Part shown: piece by piece, positions 8,411 to 17,692 of the stretch
How positions within the stretch are numbered: position 1 is the first letter of the stretch
Layout of the letters: the number at the start of each line of letters is the position of its first letter
Assembly: GCA_963743785.1 (NCBI GenBank)
Contig: CAVURD010000016.1
Span: 1 to 64,000, forward strand
Source: Bog-473 sp963743785
Lineage (GTDB): Bacteria; Actinomycetota; Acidimicrobiia; Acidimicrobiales; RAAP-2
Length of the DNA: 64,000 nucleotides
Reading direction: 5' to 3'
The notes under the pieces: generated by a model
What the model saw: only the letters and a program-made list of their open reading frames with translations
Databases searched by the model: none
What the model was told of the DNA's origin: nothing
Translations under genes and position numbers: made by a program

Positions 8411-9818
8411 TCACGTCAGTCCTCGGGCCAGTGGCAGCGTGCAGGTGTACCCGCTGGCTTGATCCCCGTACAGGCGACGGAGGAGGAGCCGGGATTGCCC
8501 GGCGGCGTGCTGGACGGCGTCGCAGGCCACCGACAGCTCCGCCTCGCTGGCGGCCGAGACGGTGACGTACCCGGCATAGCGGAACGAGGCGTGCCCGTCG
8601 GCCAGTTCCGCTTCGCGTCGGGCCAGCACTTCGCTCTCGCGGGCATGGCGGGCCGTGGCCACGAATCCGCTCCGCCGGCGCAGTTCGGCGTCGGCCATGT
8701 CCGCGGTCCGCGACGCCTCCACCCGGCGCAACGCCTTCTCCGGACCGAGCGGTTCCATGACCATCGACAACGTGGCCCGGGCCGGCGAGAGGAGGAGCGG
8801 CGCCAAGAAGTCGCTGTGCACCTCGGTGCGGGGCCACTCGGCCACCCAGAAGGTGGCGTGCACCATGCCGTCGACGCGGAGGGTGGCCCATTCCTCCGAC
8901 ATGGCCATGGGCCACGGGTCCGCCGTCGAACGAGGACGCGCCGCCGGCCTGCGCGCCGGCCGTCACCCGTCCTCGCTGCGGCTCGTACGTGCGCAGCAGC
9001 AGGTCTGCTACGTCGTCGACCGTCGACACGGCGTTGACCCCGATGTCGGCATCGCCCAGTTGGCGGACCATCTGGCCGACCTCGCGTTGCAACGACTCGC
9101 AGCCGCGCTCGAGCGATTTGCCCATGCGCACCTGCACGGCCAGCGTCACGTCGTGGGTGCTGGCGTCGGCATCGATGTCGCACAGCAACGACTCGTACGA
9201 GCTCACGCAGGCGGAAGCCGGATCCGCCGCGCGCCGCTCGCCCAAGTAATCGTGGACGCCCTGCCCTTGGTCCGGGAAGGACGCGGCCAACCACTGCACC
9301 CGCTCGACAGGCGACCCTTCCCGGGCCAGCGAGGCCAGGACGGCGGACCAGCCGGCGACCCGGCGGTCCTGATCGTCCGGGCCGAGGAGGGCAAAGGACT
9401 GGCCCCGGAGGGACAGGACTGCGGTCAGTGTGCGCCCTCGCACATCGTGCACCACGCCCATGTCGCGCTGACCCACGCTCAGCAGCCGTAGCCCGCACAG
9501 CGAGTCCGTCCGGCGCTGGCCCCGCCGCCGGCCCCGCCATCGGCCCCGTCCCCCGACCCGGCGTGTGCTCCAGCGCACCGCCACCGGTATCCACTGGTCG
9601 CCCGTCCGCCCCGCCACGGGCCAGGTGGCCAGCGCAGCACACAGCACCAGCATCAGGAGCGCCACTCCGACGCCGGCGGCGTCGGGCCGCGAACGCAGGA
9701 CCAGTACCCCCACGACGAGTCCGAGGGCCACGGTGAGAATCTGACCGGCTCTGAATCCTGCCAGCGCACCCACCCGTTCGCGGGGGCCGAACCGATAGCG
9801 GGCGCTGTCGTCCCCCAC
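8411..9818 (-). CDS. SCO6880-family conjugation-module protein (one frame break)
   Basis: The N-terminal part has the two closely spaced hydrophobic segments typical of the PrgI/SCO6880 family (AGFRAGQILTVALGLVVGVL onward), and the C-terminal part ends LYGDQASGYTCTLPLARGL, which is the family's usual terminus. A one-base break near 8905-8920 joins the two halves; the product is about 468 residues, full length. These proteins are inner-membrane partners of VirB4 ATPases in actinobacterial type IV-like systems. Its GTG start shares one base with the stop of the TrbL-like gene. Downstream, where the VirB4-like gene is expected, lies the GntR/katG/fur block instead. Confidence 0.8.
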
Positions 9819-11375
9819 TACGACGCGCCCCCGGGCCGGTGCCTCGCCGCAGGTGGCCGGTCATCGTCGTCCTCGCGTAGGTAGGTGAGGACCGGCCCGA
9901 TGTGGTCTCGGCCGATGGCGTGTTGCAGACCGTTGAATCCCCGGGGCCCGACCGGCACGAGCCCGCCGCCGGCACCGCCGCCACCCGATCCCGGCGTCCC
10001 TCGACCCGGTGCACCCGGTGCCGGTGTGATCGGCTTGGGGCCCACCGGGTGCGGGACGTACGGCGGGAGATCCCGGTCCTCCGGATCGGCGCCATCGGCC
10101 GGGGGGATCCCCACCATGCGCCCGCTGGAATCGGGCAGGCATCCGCCGTTGTCGGAATTCGCCATGGCGCGGATCTCCTCGTCGCCCCCTACCGCACCCT
10201 CACCTCCACTGACGCCTGCCTCCATTCCGCCGGTCCCGGGCGGACCGGTCACCGCGGCGAGACGGGCCGCACCCCTGGCGCTGCGGTGTGCCGCCGTCGT
10301 CTCCCTGAGCGCGTACGCCGCCGCGGTTCGGGGCAGGGCGGTCAGCGGCGCCATGCCGCGTTGGCGGGCCCCCTCGAGATGACCGACGGCCCCGGCCTCG
10401 ACCATCGGGATGAGGCGCAGGATGGCGAAGGGGACGAAGGTGGACAGCACCAGGAGCGCCCCACCGGCCAACACGGAGGCGAACCCGGAACCGGCCGCCA
10501 CCGCTGGTACCGCCGACGGCGCCCGACGACACGGCGCTGGCGGCCAGGCTCAGCGTGGCCACGATGACGAACTTGGAGAGGATCAATGCCGCCAGCGTCT
10601 CGACCAGCCGGCGGCACCAATGGGAGACCGAAGGCCAGACCAACGTGGCCAGGGCCAGCGGAAGGAACAGCACGGCCACGTAGACGGCGGCCGCCCGCAC
10701 CAGGAGCTCGAGCCAGAGCACGAAGGCCGCCACGGCCACCAGCAGCCCCACCAACAACAGCACGAAGGTGGCCATGGTCGGATCACCCAGCGCGGCGACC
10801 ATCCCATTGGACACGCCGGTCAGGAGGTCGGTGACGTCGGAGCCACTCCCCCCGGCCACGGCGGTGCACATGGCGTCGGTGGCCGAGAGGCACAGCACCA
10901 CGATCTGAATGGCCACCACACCGAGAAGGAGCGCCAACGGCAGCTGGACGAAGAAGGCGCGGATCAACTGGCCGGCGTTCTGCCGGTAGACCGCCTGCAT
11001 CGTCGATACCAACAGGAGCGGCAACACCACAGCCCCCGCCAACACCGTCATCTCGACGTAGTGCTGGTGGAACCAGCTGGCGCCGATGTCGATGGTGGTC
11101 GTACTGATCAGCACGTGGCCGATCTGCGAGAGCAGCCACTCGGCGCCGCTCGCCACCCACTGGCTCAGCCCGTTCAGCACGGCGTTGATGCCGCTGCCGG
11201 CCACCGAACCCGCCACATTGCCGGCTTGGCAGAGTGGATTCAACGCGTCGAGGCCCGGGCATCCCGCCGACGGGGCCATCGGGAGAGTCGGTGCGGCGGC
11301 AACCGGTCCCGTCGCGGACCCGGTCGCCCTCGCGCCGGCCGCGACATGCGACATCAGCAGAAGGGCGGTGAGCAC
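9818..11375 (-). CDS. TrbL/VirB6-like polytopic secretion-channel protein (one frame break)
   Basis: A signal-like N-terminus is followed by six or more hydrophobic helices (for example VEMTVLAGAVVLPLLLVSTM, FFVQLPLALLLGVVAIQIVV and AAVYVAVLFLPLALATLVW), then a long Gly/Pro-rich cytoplasmic tail. A frame break near 10500 separates the last helices, which continue in another frame. VirB6/TrbL proteins form the inner-membrane part of the type IV channel. I chose the GTG at 11375 because the hydrophobic start follows it, but no good ribosome-binding site is visible. It lies between the DUF6112-like gene and the SCO6880-like gene, the normal actinobacterial order. Confidence 0.78.
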
Positions 11376-11439
11376 GGGGGGTTTCGCTACCGGTGCGCGG
11401 GGTTCGGCGAAGGCGAGCGGGACGTGCGGCCGAGCGAGC

Positions 11440-11739
11440 TCAGTGGACCTTGAGGCCGGCGCCGTAGAAGAAGTTGATGATGGCCGGGCCGGCGCCGATG
11501 AGCAGAGCGGCCAGCCCCGAGACCAGGACGGCCCGCCGCCCGACCAGCGATTGCTGGAAATTCTGCGAGTGCACACCCAGCGCCCAGGCGGCGGCCCCGA
11601 CCACCAGGCCGACCAGGGAGGCCACCAGCGCCCAGGCGCCCAGCCCGTTGACCAGACCCTGGAGGGTGTCGCCGCCGGGCAACTGGCTCATCGAAGGACT
11701 CATCGACACGTCGGCCCAACGCCACACCAGCATGGTCAC
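11440..11739 (-). CDS. DUF6112-like two-helix membrane protein (pilin-like)
   Basis: 99 residues: LPGGDTLQGLVNGLGAWAL leads into a first helix, then an AWALGVHSQNFQQ loop, then a second helix ending in INFF. This pattern matches the small DUF6112 proteins that head actinobacterial SCO6880/VirB4 modules and resemble VirB2/TrbC pilins in size and topology. It is the first gene of the leftward module. Confidence 0.8.
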   Translation of the reverse strand: MTMLVWRWADVSMSPSMSQLPGGDTLQGLVNGLGAWALVASLVGLVVGAAAWALGVHSQNFQQSLVGRRAVLVSGLAALLIGAGPAIINFFYGAGLKVH

Positions 11740-11928
11740 CCTCCATCACGTACGGTGCCGTCGGAGTCTCCGGGGCACCGCCAATCGTCAGGGAACGGTT
11801 CATGTAGTTTCAATGTTTTCCACAATCGACCCCGGGCTCCGCCGGCCGATCCCACGCCCGCTGAGGCGTTGTGTTCGCCGCGCCCCTGTCCCGCCTGTCA
11901 TATTGGGAGCGTGTTCGGGAGCGGCGTC

Positions 11929-13518
11929 GTGATCAGGTGGAGCACCACCGAGGAGGTCATTTACGCCGCCGTCCTGGTCGTCGTCTTCGTCCTGGCCATC
12001 GTCATCGCCCGGGCCGTGGGCCGCCGCTCGGGTCGGCGGGCCATCTCCCAGCGCCTGACCGCGCTGGGCAGCCGGCTGGGCCTCGACCCGCCCGAGGACG
12101 AGACCAACATCGAGACGTCGCTGGCCTATCTCGAGCAGGTCACCAGCGGTGCGGCCCAAGCCGTCACCGAGTCCAGCTCGGACGCCATCCGCCTCCGGCG
12201 CTCGCTGGACACGCTGACCCAGGGTGTCGTCCTGTGCGACGAGAACGGCACCGTCATCTACCGCAACGGTCGGGCCAACGCGCTGATGGTGAGCCGGCAC
12301 GGTGACGCGCTGGCCGCCCAGGCGGTGACCGAGCTCCTCCAAGATGCATGGCACGAGGGCTCGGCCGAGCGCACCCTCGATCTCTACGGGCCGCCTCGCC
12401 GCACCCTCCAGGTGCGGGCCCGCCAGATCGACGACGGTCGCCGCCCGCTCGGTGTCATCGCCCTGATCGAGGACATCTCCGAACGGCGGCGGCTGGAGGA
12501 GATCCGCCGCGACTTCGTGGCCAACGTCAGTCACGAGTTGAAGACGCCCATGGGCGCCCTCGGGCTGCTGGCCGAGACGTTGGTCAGCGAGCCCGACCCC
12601 GACGTGGCCCAACGGCTGGCCGGTCGCATCCACAACGAGGCCTTCCGGGTGAGCCGGATCATCGATGACCTGCTCGACCTCTCGCGCATCGAATCCGAGG
12701 AGGCTCCGGCCCGGGAGCCCGTCCTGGTCAACCTGGTCATGGCCGACGCCATCGAGCGGGTGCGGGCCACGGCCGATCAGCGGGGCATCGAGCTCGTCCT
12801 GCACGAACCCTCGCCCCCGGTGGCCGTGCTGGGCGAGCGCCGCCAGCTCGTCTCGGCCATGCACGCCCTGCTCGAGAACGCCATCACCTACTCGTACGAC
12901 AACTCCAAGGTGGTGATCTCGGGCAGCGTCCGCCGTGCCACCGACGAAGCGGCCGCCTCCTTCACCACGGGCTCGACGCCGATCGTCACCTCGAGCACCC
13001 CCAGGGCCGAGGTCGCCGATGATGGCACCGCCCCGGCTCCCTTCAACGGCGACGAGGCGGCCCTCAGCACCGAGGAGATCGACAGCTTCACCTCCGTGCC
13101 CGCCCTCACACCGAACCCGACGCCGGCGCCGGCCTCCTTCCCCGAGACCACGTTCTCCGAAGTGGCCACCAGTTCGACCGCGCCGACGTCCGCCGACGGA
13201 GAGTCGTCGACCACCGAGGGAGGCGACGACGCTTCCGTCGGTCGGTCCGAATGGAACACCGAGGACCGTGACACGGTGCGCCTGGCCGTGCAGGACCACG
13301 GGATCGGGATCCCGGCCCGTGACCTGGACCGCATATTCGAGCGCTTCTACCGGGTCGACCACGGGCGCAGCCGCGACACCGGCGGCACGGGGCTGGGTCT
13401 GTCGATCGTGCGCCACGTGGCCAACAACCATCAGGGCTGGGTCGACGTCGAATCACGCGAGGGCGAGGGTTCCACCTTCAGTCTCGTGCTCCCGGTCCAA
13501 GCCGAACGGGTGGCATGA
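11929..13518 (+). CDS. senX3: SenX3-like sensor histidine kinase with a long insert in its ATPase domain
   Basis: 529 residues from GTG 11929 (GGGAG seven bases upstream). One N-terminal transmembrane helix, a PAS-like domain (GVVLCDENGTVIYRNGRAN), the phosphoacceptor box FVANVSHELKTPMGAL, N box LLENAITYSYDN, G boxes DHGIGIP and GTGLGLSIV. In SenX3-RegX3 systems the kinase responds to phosphate status and phosphorylates RegX3. Unusual here: between the N box and the G1 box lies a Ser/Thr/Pro/Ala/Glu-rich stretch of about 110 residues (12936-13263) without counterpart in typical SenX3. The response regulator gene follows directly. Confidence 0.9.
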   Translation: MIRWSTTEEVIYAAVLVVVFVLAIVIARAVGRRSGRRAISQRLTALGSRLGLDPPEDETNIETSLAYLEQVTSGAAQAVTESSSDAIRLRRSLDTLTQGVVLCDENGTVIYRNGRANALMVSRHGDALAAQAVTELLQDAWHEGSAERTLDLYGPPRRTLQVRARQIDDGRRPLGVIALIEDISERRRLEEIRRDFVANVSHELKTPMGALGLLAETLVSEPDPDVAQRLAGRIHNEAFRVSRIIDDLLDLSRIESEEAPAREPVLVNLVMADAIERVRATADQRGIELVLHEPSPPVAVLGERRQLVSAMHALLENAITYSYDNSKVVISGSVRRATDEAAASFTTGSTPIVTSSTPRAEVADDGTAPAPFNGDEAALSTEEIDSFTSVPALTPNPTPAPASFPETTFSEVATSSTAPTSADGESSTTEGGDDASVGRSEWNTEDRDTVRLAVQDHGIGIPARDLDRIFERFYRVDHGRSRDTGGTGLGLSIVRHVANNHQGWVDVESREGEGSTFSLVLPVQAERVA

Positions 13519-13581
13519 GCAAGACCAACCACCAACAAGTCAAAGAAGTCATCCTCTCGCAGCGCCGTAAACGACGGACCG

Positions 13582-14298
13582 ATAAAGGTACTGCTGGCTG
13601 AGGACGAGGAATCCTTCATCGAGGCCCTGGTGATCGGCCTGACCAACGAGGGCTTCGTGGTCACCGTGGCCCGCGACGGCGCCGAAGCGTTGCGTCTCTA
13701 TGACGAGACCGATCCCGACATTCTCCTGCTCGACCTCATGCTGCCCAAGATGTCGGGCATCGATGTCTGCCGGAACATCCGGACGCGCTCGTCCGTGCCC
13801 ATCATCATGGTGACGGCCAAGGGTACCGAGATCGACACCGTCGTGGCGCTCGAGGTGGGAGCCGACGACTACGTCACCAAGCCCTACCGCCTGCGCGAAC
13901 TGGTGGCCCGCATGCGGGCCGTCCTGCGGCGGGCCCCTGGCGGCCTCGACGCCAACGACCATGGGGACAGCATCGACCTCGGTACCGAAGGGGTGTGGGA
14001 ATCGAGCGACATCAAGGTGGACTTCGACCAGCGCCGCGTCTTCGTGCGGGGCGAGGAAGTCCACCTCCGCCGCAAGGAGTTCGAGCTCCTGCGTCTGCTG
14101 GTGGAGAACGCCGGACGGGTTCTCACCCGCGACGTGCTCATCGACCGGGTGTGGGGCACCGACTACATCGGGGACACCAAGACGCTCGACGTGCATATCA
14201 AGCGCCTGCGCTCACGCATCGAAGCCGATCCGTCCGTGCCTGTGCTCATCACCACCGTGCGCGGTGTGGGCTACCGCTTCGCCTCACTGGCCATCTGA
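13582..14298 (+). CDS. regX3: RegX3-like OmpR-family response regulator
   Basis: Receiver domain with acidic pair AEDEES, phosphoacceptor Asp in ILLLDLMLPKMSG, and Lys in DDYVTKPY, followed by a winged-helix DNA-binding domain (RRKEFELLRLLVENAGRVLTR and LDVHIKRLR). The reading frame is open back to the kinase stop but has no ATG or GTG before the conserved start IKVLLAEDEE; an ATG at 13515 overlapping the kinase stop (ATGA) is in another frame. A one-base break between 13517 and 13580 is the best explanation. The coordinate given is where family homology begins. Likely regulates phosphate-starvation genes. Confidence 0.87.
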   Translation: MKVLLAEDEESFIEALVIGLTNEGFVVTVARDGAEALRLYDETDPDILLLDLMLPKMSGIDVCRNIRTRSSVPIIMVTAKGTEIDTVVALEVGADDYVTKPYRLRELVARMRAVLRRAPGGLDANDHGDSIDLGTEGVWESSDIKVDFDQRRVFVRGEEVHLRRKEFELLRLLVENAGRVLTRDVLIDRVWGTDYIGDTKTLDVHIKRLRSRIEADPSVPVLITTVRGVGYRFASLAI

Positions 14299-14373
14299 GC
14301 GATCGACCATCGACCGCGGCGCCTTTGGCAGGCCGATGCAAGCGGCTGGGACACTAACTCCATCGGGTGGCCG

Positions 14374-16006
14374 GTGAAGTTCCAGACTCGGTATTCGCCG
14401 ATCGGACTCGTGCTCGCCTGCGGGCTGATTGCTGCGAGTTGTGGCGCAGGATCACCAACACCTCATGTGGCCAATGTGGATCCGCCGCATGACGTGATCG
14501 CCGACGGGGGCACCGGTTGGTCTCTGCCCGGTCATGACTATGCCAACTCACGGGATGCCGTCGGCTCGACGCTTCGTGCGTCGACGATCAGCCGCCTCGC
14601 CCGGCGTGGTCCATTGCGACCCCTGGTGCCTTGACGACCGCAGCCCTCATCGTCGGCAATACCGTCTATGCGGAGGACGACCACGGCGTCGTGGTCGCCG
14701 CTGACAAGAAGACAGGTCGAACATTGTGGCAGTCGGTCTCGACCGGGTTCACCGTCGGCCCCGAAGGCGTGGCCGTCGGGTGGGGGAAGGTGTTTGCCGC
14801 CACCGCCGATGGCATCGAGGCGCTCGACGCCAAATCAGGCCAGGTGCTCTGGACGAGACGGTTGACGGAGAGTGCCACGGCTGGCGTCGACATGCAGCCG
14901 ACGGTGATCGGCCATCGGGTCCTCATCGCGACGGTACCGGTGAGTGCTGCCGTCCAGTACCAGGGGGGCGACCGGGGTTATCTGTTCGCGGTCGACGCCT
15001 CCTCGGGAAAGTCGACTGGTCATTCGACACGGTCGCGTCCAAGAACCTCTGGGGACATCCCGGCGTCAACTCCGGTGGCGGCGCCTGGTACCCGCCGGCG
15101 ATCGACACGGGAACCGGAATCGTCTACTGGGGAACCGCCAATCCGGCCCCATTTCCTGGGACACCCCAATATCCGAACGGATCGAGTCGGGCCGGCCCGA
15201 ACCTGTACACCGATTCGACGGTGGCACTCAGCCTCGCCACCGGTCGACTGATCTGGTACCGCCAAGCCGTGCCGCATGACCTCTTTGATCAGGATTTCGT
15301 TCATGCTCTCCTGGTCAAGGTGAACAATGGCGCCACCTCCGGTCAGGTCGTCGTTGGCACGGGCAAGGGTGGACAACTGTTGGGCATGGACCCGGCATCC
15401 GGACACTTGCTGTGGAAGACCTCGGTGGGAATCCACGAGAATCATTCCCTCACGGCACTGCCGGGCCCAACGTCGGTCTTGCCCGGCACCTACGGCGGGG
15501 TACTCACCCCGCCTGCCTCGGCCGACGGCAAGGTCTACGTGGCCACCCTCAATGCCGCGACCGTCTTGTCCCCGGTGAAGACCGCCTATTTCGGAGGCAA
15601 GGTCGGCACGATGAACGGTGAGGTCGTGGCCGTTGACGCAAGGACCGGAAAGCATCTCTGGGACACCTCCGTTCCGGGTGATCCAACCGGGGGCGCCACC
15701 GTGGTCAATGACCTCGTGATCACCGGGACGCTTCAGGGGAATCTCGTGGCCATCGACCGCACGACCGGAAAAATCGCGTGGACCCACAGCGTCGGGGACC
15801 CGATAAGCGGGTGGCCATCGGTGCTGGTGACCCCCAGGTTCCCCGGCGGTCGCGTGGATTCGGCCTTCCCTGGTTGTCAAGCCCGACCGGCAGGTCGCGT
15901 CCAATTGCGGACCACAGGGATGCACATGGCCGGTGGTCCGAGCACTGCCGACGAGGTCATGCGTCCCGTGGATGGACGCCGAAGTCGGCTGCTTCATCCC
16001 CGGTAA
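14374..16006 (+). CDS. PQQ/BamB-type beta-propeller lipoprotein (frame breaks)
   Basis: The start has a lipoprotein signal with lipobox AASC (Cys23). Repeats of the quinoprotein propeller type follow: DKKTGRTLWQS, DAKSGQVLWTR, DARTGKHLWDTS, DRTTGKIAWTHS. Three frames must be joined, with breaks near 14600 and 15010; recognisable homology fades near 15830 and the printed end is the stop of the last frame, so the true C-terminus is uncertain and it overlaps the convergent aquaglyceroporin gene. Motifs HDLFDQDF and GTGKGGQLLGMD suggest a PQQ-dehydrogenase-like fold, but catalytic activity cannot be claimed. Located on the outer face of the membrane. Confidence 0.75.
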
Positions 16007-16668
16007 GGTCAGGGTAGAGAACCCTGATCACCACGATGGCGACGATTCCCCCGATCACTTCAGCGACCACGAAGGCCGGGACCGACTCTGGGGCGATGCC
16101 GGCAAATGTGTTGCTGAACATGCGTCCTACGGCGATGGCCGGGTTGGCGAAGCTGGTCGAGCTGGTGAAGAAGTACGCCGCTCCGATGTAGGCCCCAACA
16201 GCCGCCGGCGTGATATTGCTCCGCCTGGTTCGGGCGAGCGCGAAGATCACCAACATCAATCCGAGTGTGGCCACAATCTCGGAGAGGAAGTGCGGGCCAC
16301 TCGAGCGATGCTTGGTCGAGATGCTCACGGCGGGCAGGGCGAACATGATGTTGGCCAGGACGGCCCCGCCGATGCACCCGGCCACCTGCACCGGGAGGTA
16401 GGCGAAGGCATCACGCCACCTCAACCCGCCGAAGACCGCGTCGACAAAGGACACGACTGGATTGAAGTGGGCCCCTGACACTCCGCCGAACATCAGGATG
16501 ATGGCATAGAGGCCGGGCGGTGGCTGCCGCGTTCTCCAAAAGTTCCAGACCAGTGGCGCCGGGCGAGAGTTGTTGCGCCGCGATTCCCGATCCCACGACG
16601 ATGGCGCCGAGGAACACGCAGCCCAGTCCCTCGGCGATGAGACGACGCCACAGCGCTGGTTCGCTCAT
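15957..16668 (-). CDS. MIP-family aquaglyceroporin, probable AqpS-type metalloid channel (one frame break)
   Basis: Joined product about 237 residues. The first pore half-helix carries GAHFNPVVS (NPV in place of NPA), the second carries SFANPAIAVGR (NPA). A one-base break near 16520 separates the first helix (WRRLIAEGLGCVFLGAIVVG) from the rest. The altered first NPA box and the position beside an ArsI/CadI-like enzyme and ArsR match AqpS-type channels that let arsenite or other metalloids leave the cell. Start taken at ATG 16668 (MSEPALWRRL); an upstream TTG at 16716 is possible. Confidence 0.8.
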
Positions 16669-16690
16669 CCCCACGTCGTCGGCGCCGCCG

Positions 16691-17194
16691 TCAGGTGGTA
16701 AAAGGTCGGTCAACAACAGGTCGGCGACACCGGGGGCGGCTCAGATTCCGCGTCACCGGGGGCACGCCGGCGCAACACGCCGATACATCCGGCCCGCCGT
16801 CGGTTGGATCGTCGCCCCGCATGGAGTCGGCGTCGGCCAGCACCGTATAGAACTCCCACGGCACGCCTTCGGGCGAGGAGACCCACACCTTGTCCTGGAT
16901 GGCGAAACAACAGGTGACATCGTCCTCAACGGCGGTGACCAGGCCCTGACCGGCCAGGCGGGCCTGGGCCTCGGCAACGGCTTCGCTCGATTCGAACTCG
17001 ACGCCGAGATGGTTGAGGGCACCGGGTGCCTGGGCTGTGTCTTCGATGAGCACCAGCTTGAGCGGCGGATCGGCGATGACGAAGTTGGCGTAACCCGGCC
17101 GGCGCTTGGCCGGCTCGGTGGCGAAGAGTTTCCGGTAAAAGTCGACGGCGTCATCGAGGCTCTCGACGTTCAGTGCCAGTTGGACTCGGGACAT
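16691..17194 (-). CDS. ArsI/CadI-like VOC-family metal(loid) resistance enzyme
   Basis: Glyoxalase/VOC fold of about 167 residues. RVQLALNVESLDDAVDFYRKLF opens the first beta-alpha-beta module; the paired cysteines in VTCCFAIQDKVWVSSPEG and the late Glu of WEFYTV match ArsI (C-As bond lyase for trivalent organoarsenicals) and CadI (cadmium-induced). A further CC pair is near the C-terminus. Start is ATG 17194 with GGAGG five bases upstream. It is divergent from arsR and followed by the aquaglyceroporin, so the three form a metalloid-response unit. Which metal(loid) is handled cannot be decided from sequence. Confidence 0.85.
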   Translation of the reverse strand: MSRVQLALNVESLDDAVDFYRKLFATEPAKRRPGYANFVIADPPLKLVLIEDTAQAPGALNHLGVEFESSEAVAEAQARLAGQGLVTAVEDDVTCCFAIQDKVWVSSPEGVPWEFYTVLADADSMRGDDPTDGGPDVSACCAGVPPVTRNLSRPRCRRPVVDRPFTT

Positions 17195-17210
17195 TGGGAC
17201 CTCCATCGGT

Positions 17211-17259
17211 ATTCACATCTGTCGATGCATCGAGTATGATCGATACATTCACAGCTGTC
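17211..17259. promoter_or_regulatory. Divergent ars control region with repeated and palindromic elements
   Basis: The 79-base gap between the two starts holds ATTCACATCTGTC (17211-17223) and ATTCACAGCTGTC (17247-17259), a 12/13 direct repeat, around a perfect 12-base palindrome TCGATGCATCGA (17222-17233) and an ATCGAT at 17239-17244. Likely ArsR operator(s) and both promoters. Confidence 0.6.
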
Positions 17260-17273
17260 AATGGGAGGCCGCC

Positions 17274-17648
17274 ATGGCGAGAAGCGCGGGATCAGTGACC
17301 CTCGACGTCGAAGTAGAAACCTCCGGATCACCCGCCCAGCCCTGCTGCCCCTCGGTCCTGTCCTCGCCCCTAGATGCGTCGGACGCCGCCGAGCTGGCGA
17401 CCGGGTTCACTGCGCTGGCGGATCCGGTCCGCCTGCAGGTGCTCAGCATCCTGGCGGCCGCGACCGGGGGCGAAGTCTGTGTCTGCGATTTCGTCGAGCC
17501 ACTGGGCAAGAGCCAGCCCACCGTCTCCCATCACCTCAAGATCCTGGCCGGAGCCGGGCTCGTCCACGGAGACCGCCGGGGCAAGTGGGTCTACTACTCG
17601 TTGGATCGTGACCGCCTGGCATCACTTCGAGCGGCCATCGATTCCTAG
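17274..17648 (+). CDS. arsR: ArsR-family metalloregulatory repressor
   Basis: 124 residues. Winged helix-turn-helix with FTALADPVRLQVLSIL and SQPTVSHHLKILAGAGLV. Candidate metal-binding cysteines are the N-terminal CC pair (PCCPS) and the CVC of GEVCVCDFVEPL; this resembles the actinobacterial ArsR arrangement in which N-terminal vicinal cysteines join one cysteine of the DNA-binding helix. It would leave DNA when arsenite or a similar thiophilic metal binds, derepressing the divergent ArsI/CadI-like and channel genes. Start ATG 17274 is preceded by GGGAGG at five bases. Confidence 0.93.
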   Translation: MARSAGSVTLDVEVETSGSPAQPCCPSVLSSPLDASDAAELATGFTALADPVRLQVLSILAAATGGEVCVCDFVEPLGKSQPTVSHHLKILAGAGLVHGDRRGKWVYYSLDRDRLASLRAAIDS

Positions 17649-17692
17649 TCGGCATCCGGTATGGGTATCGGTAGGGCGGATCAGCGAACCGG

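Noticed and set aside
11800..13431. 543-codon frame antisense to the SenX3-like kinase
   Set aside because: Low-complexity Gly/Arg/Val composition and complete overlap with a well-supported gene; an antisense shadow.
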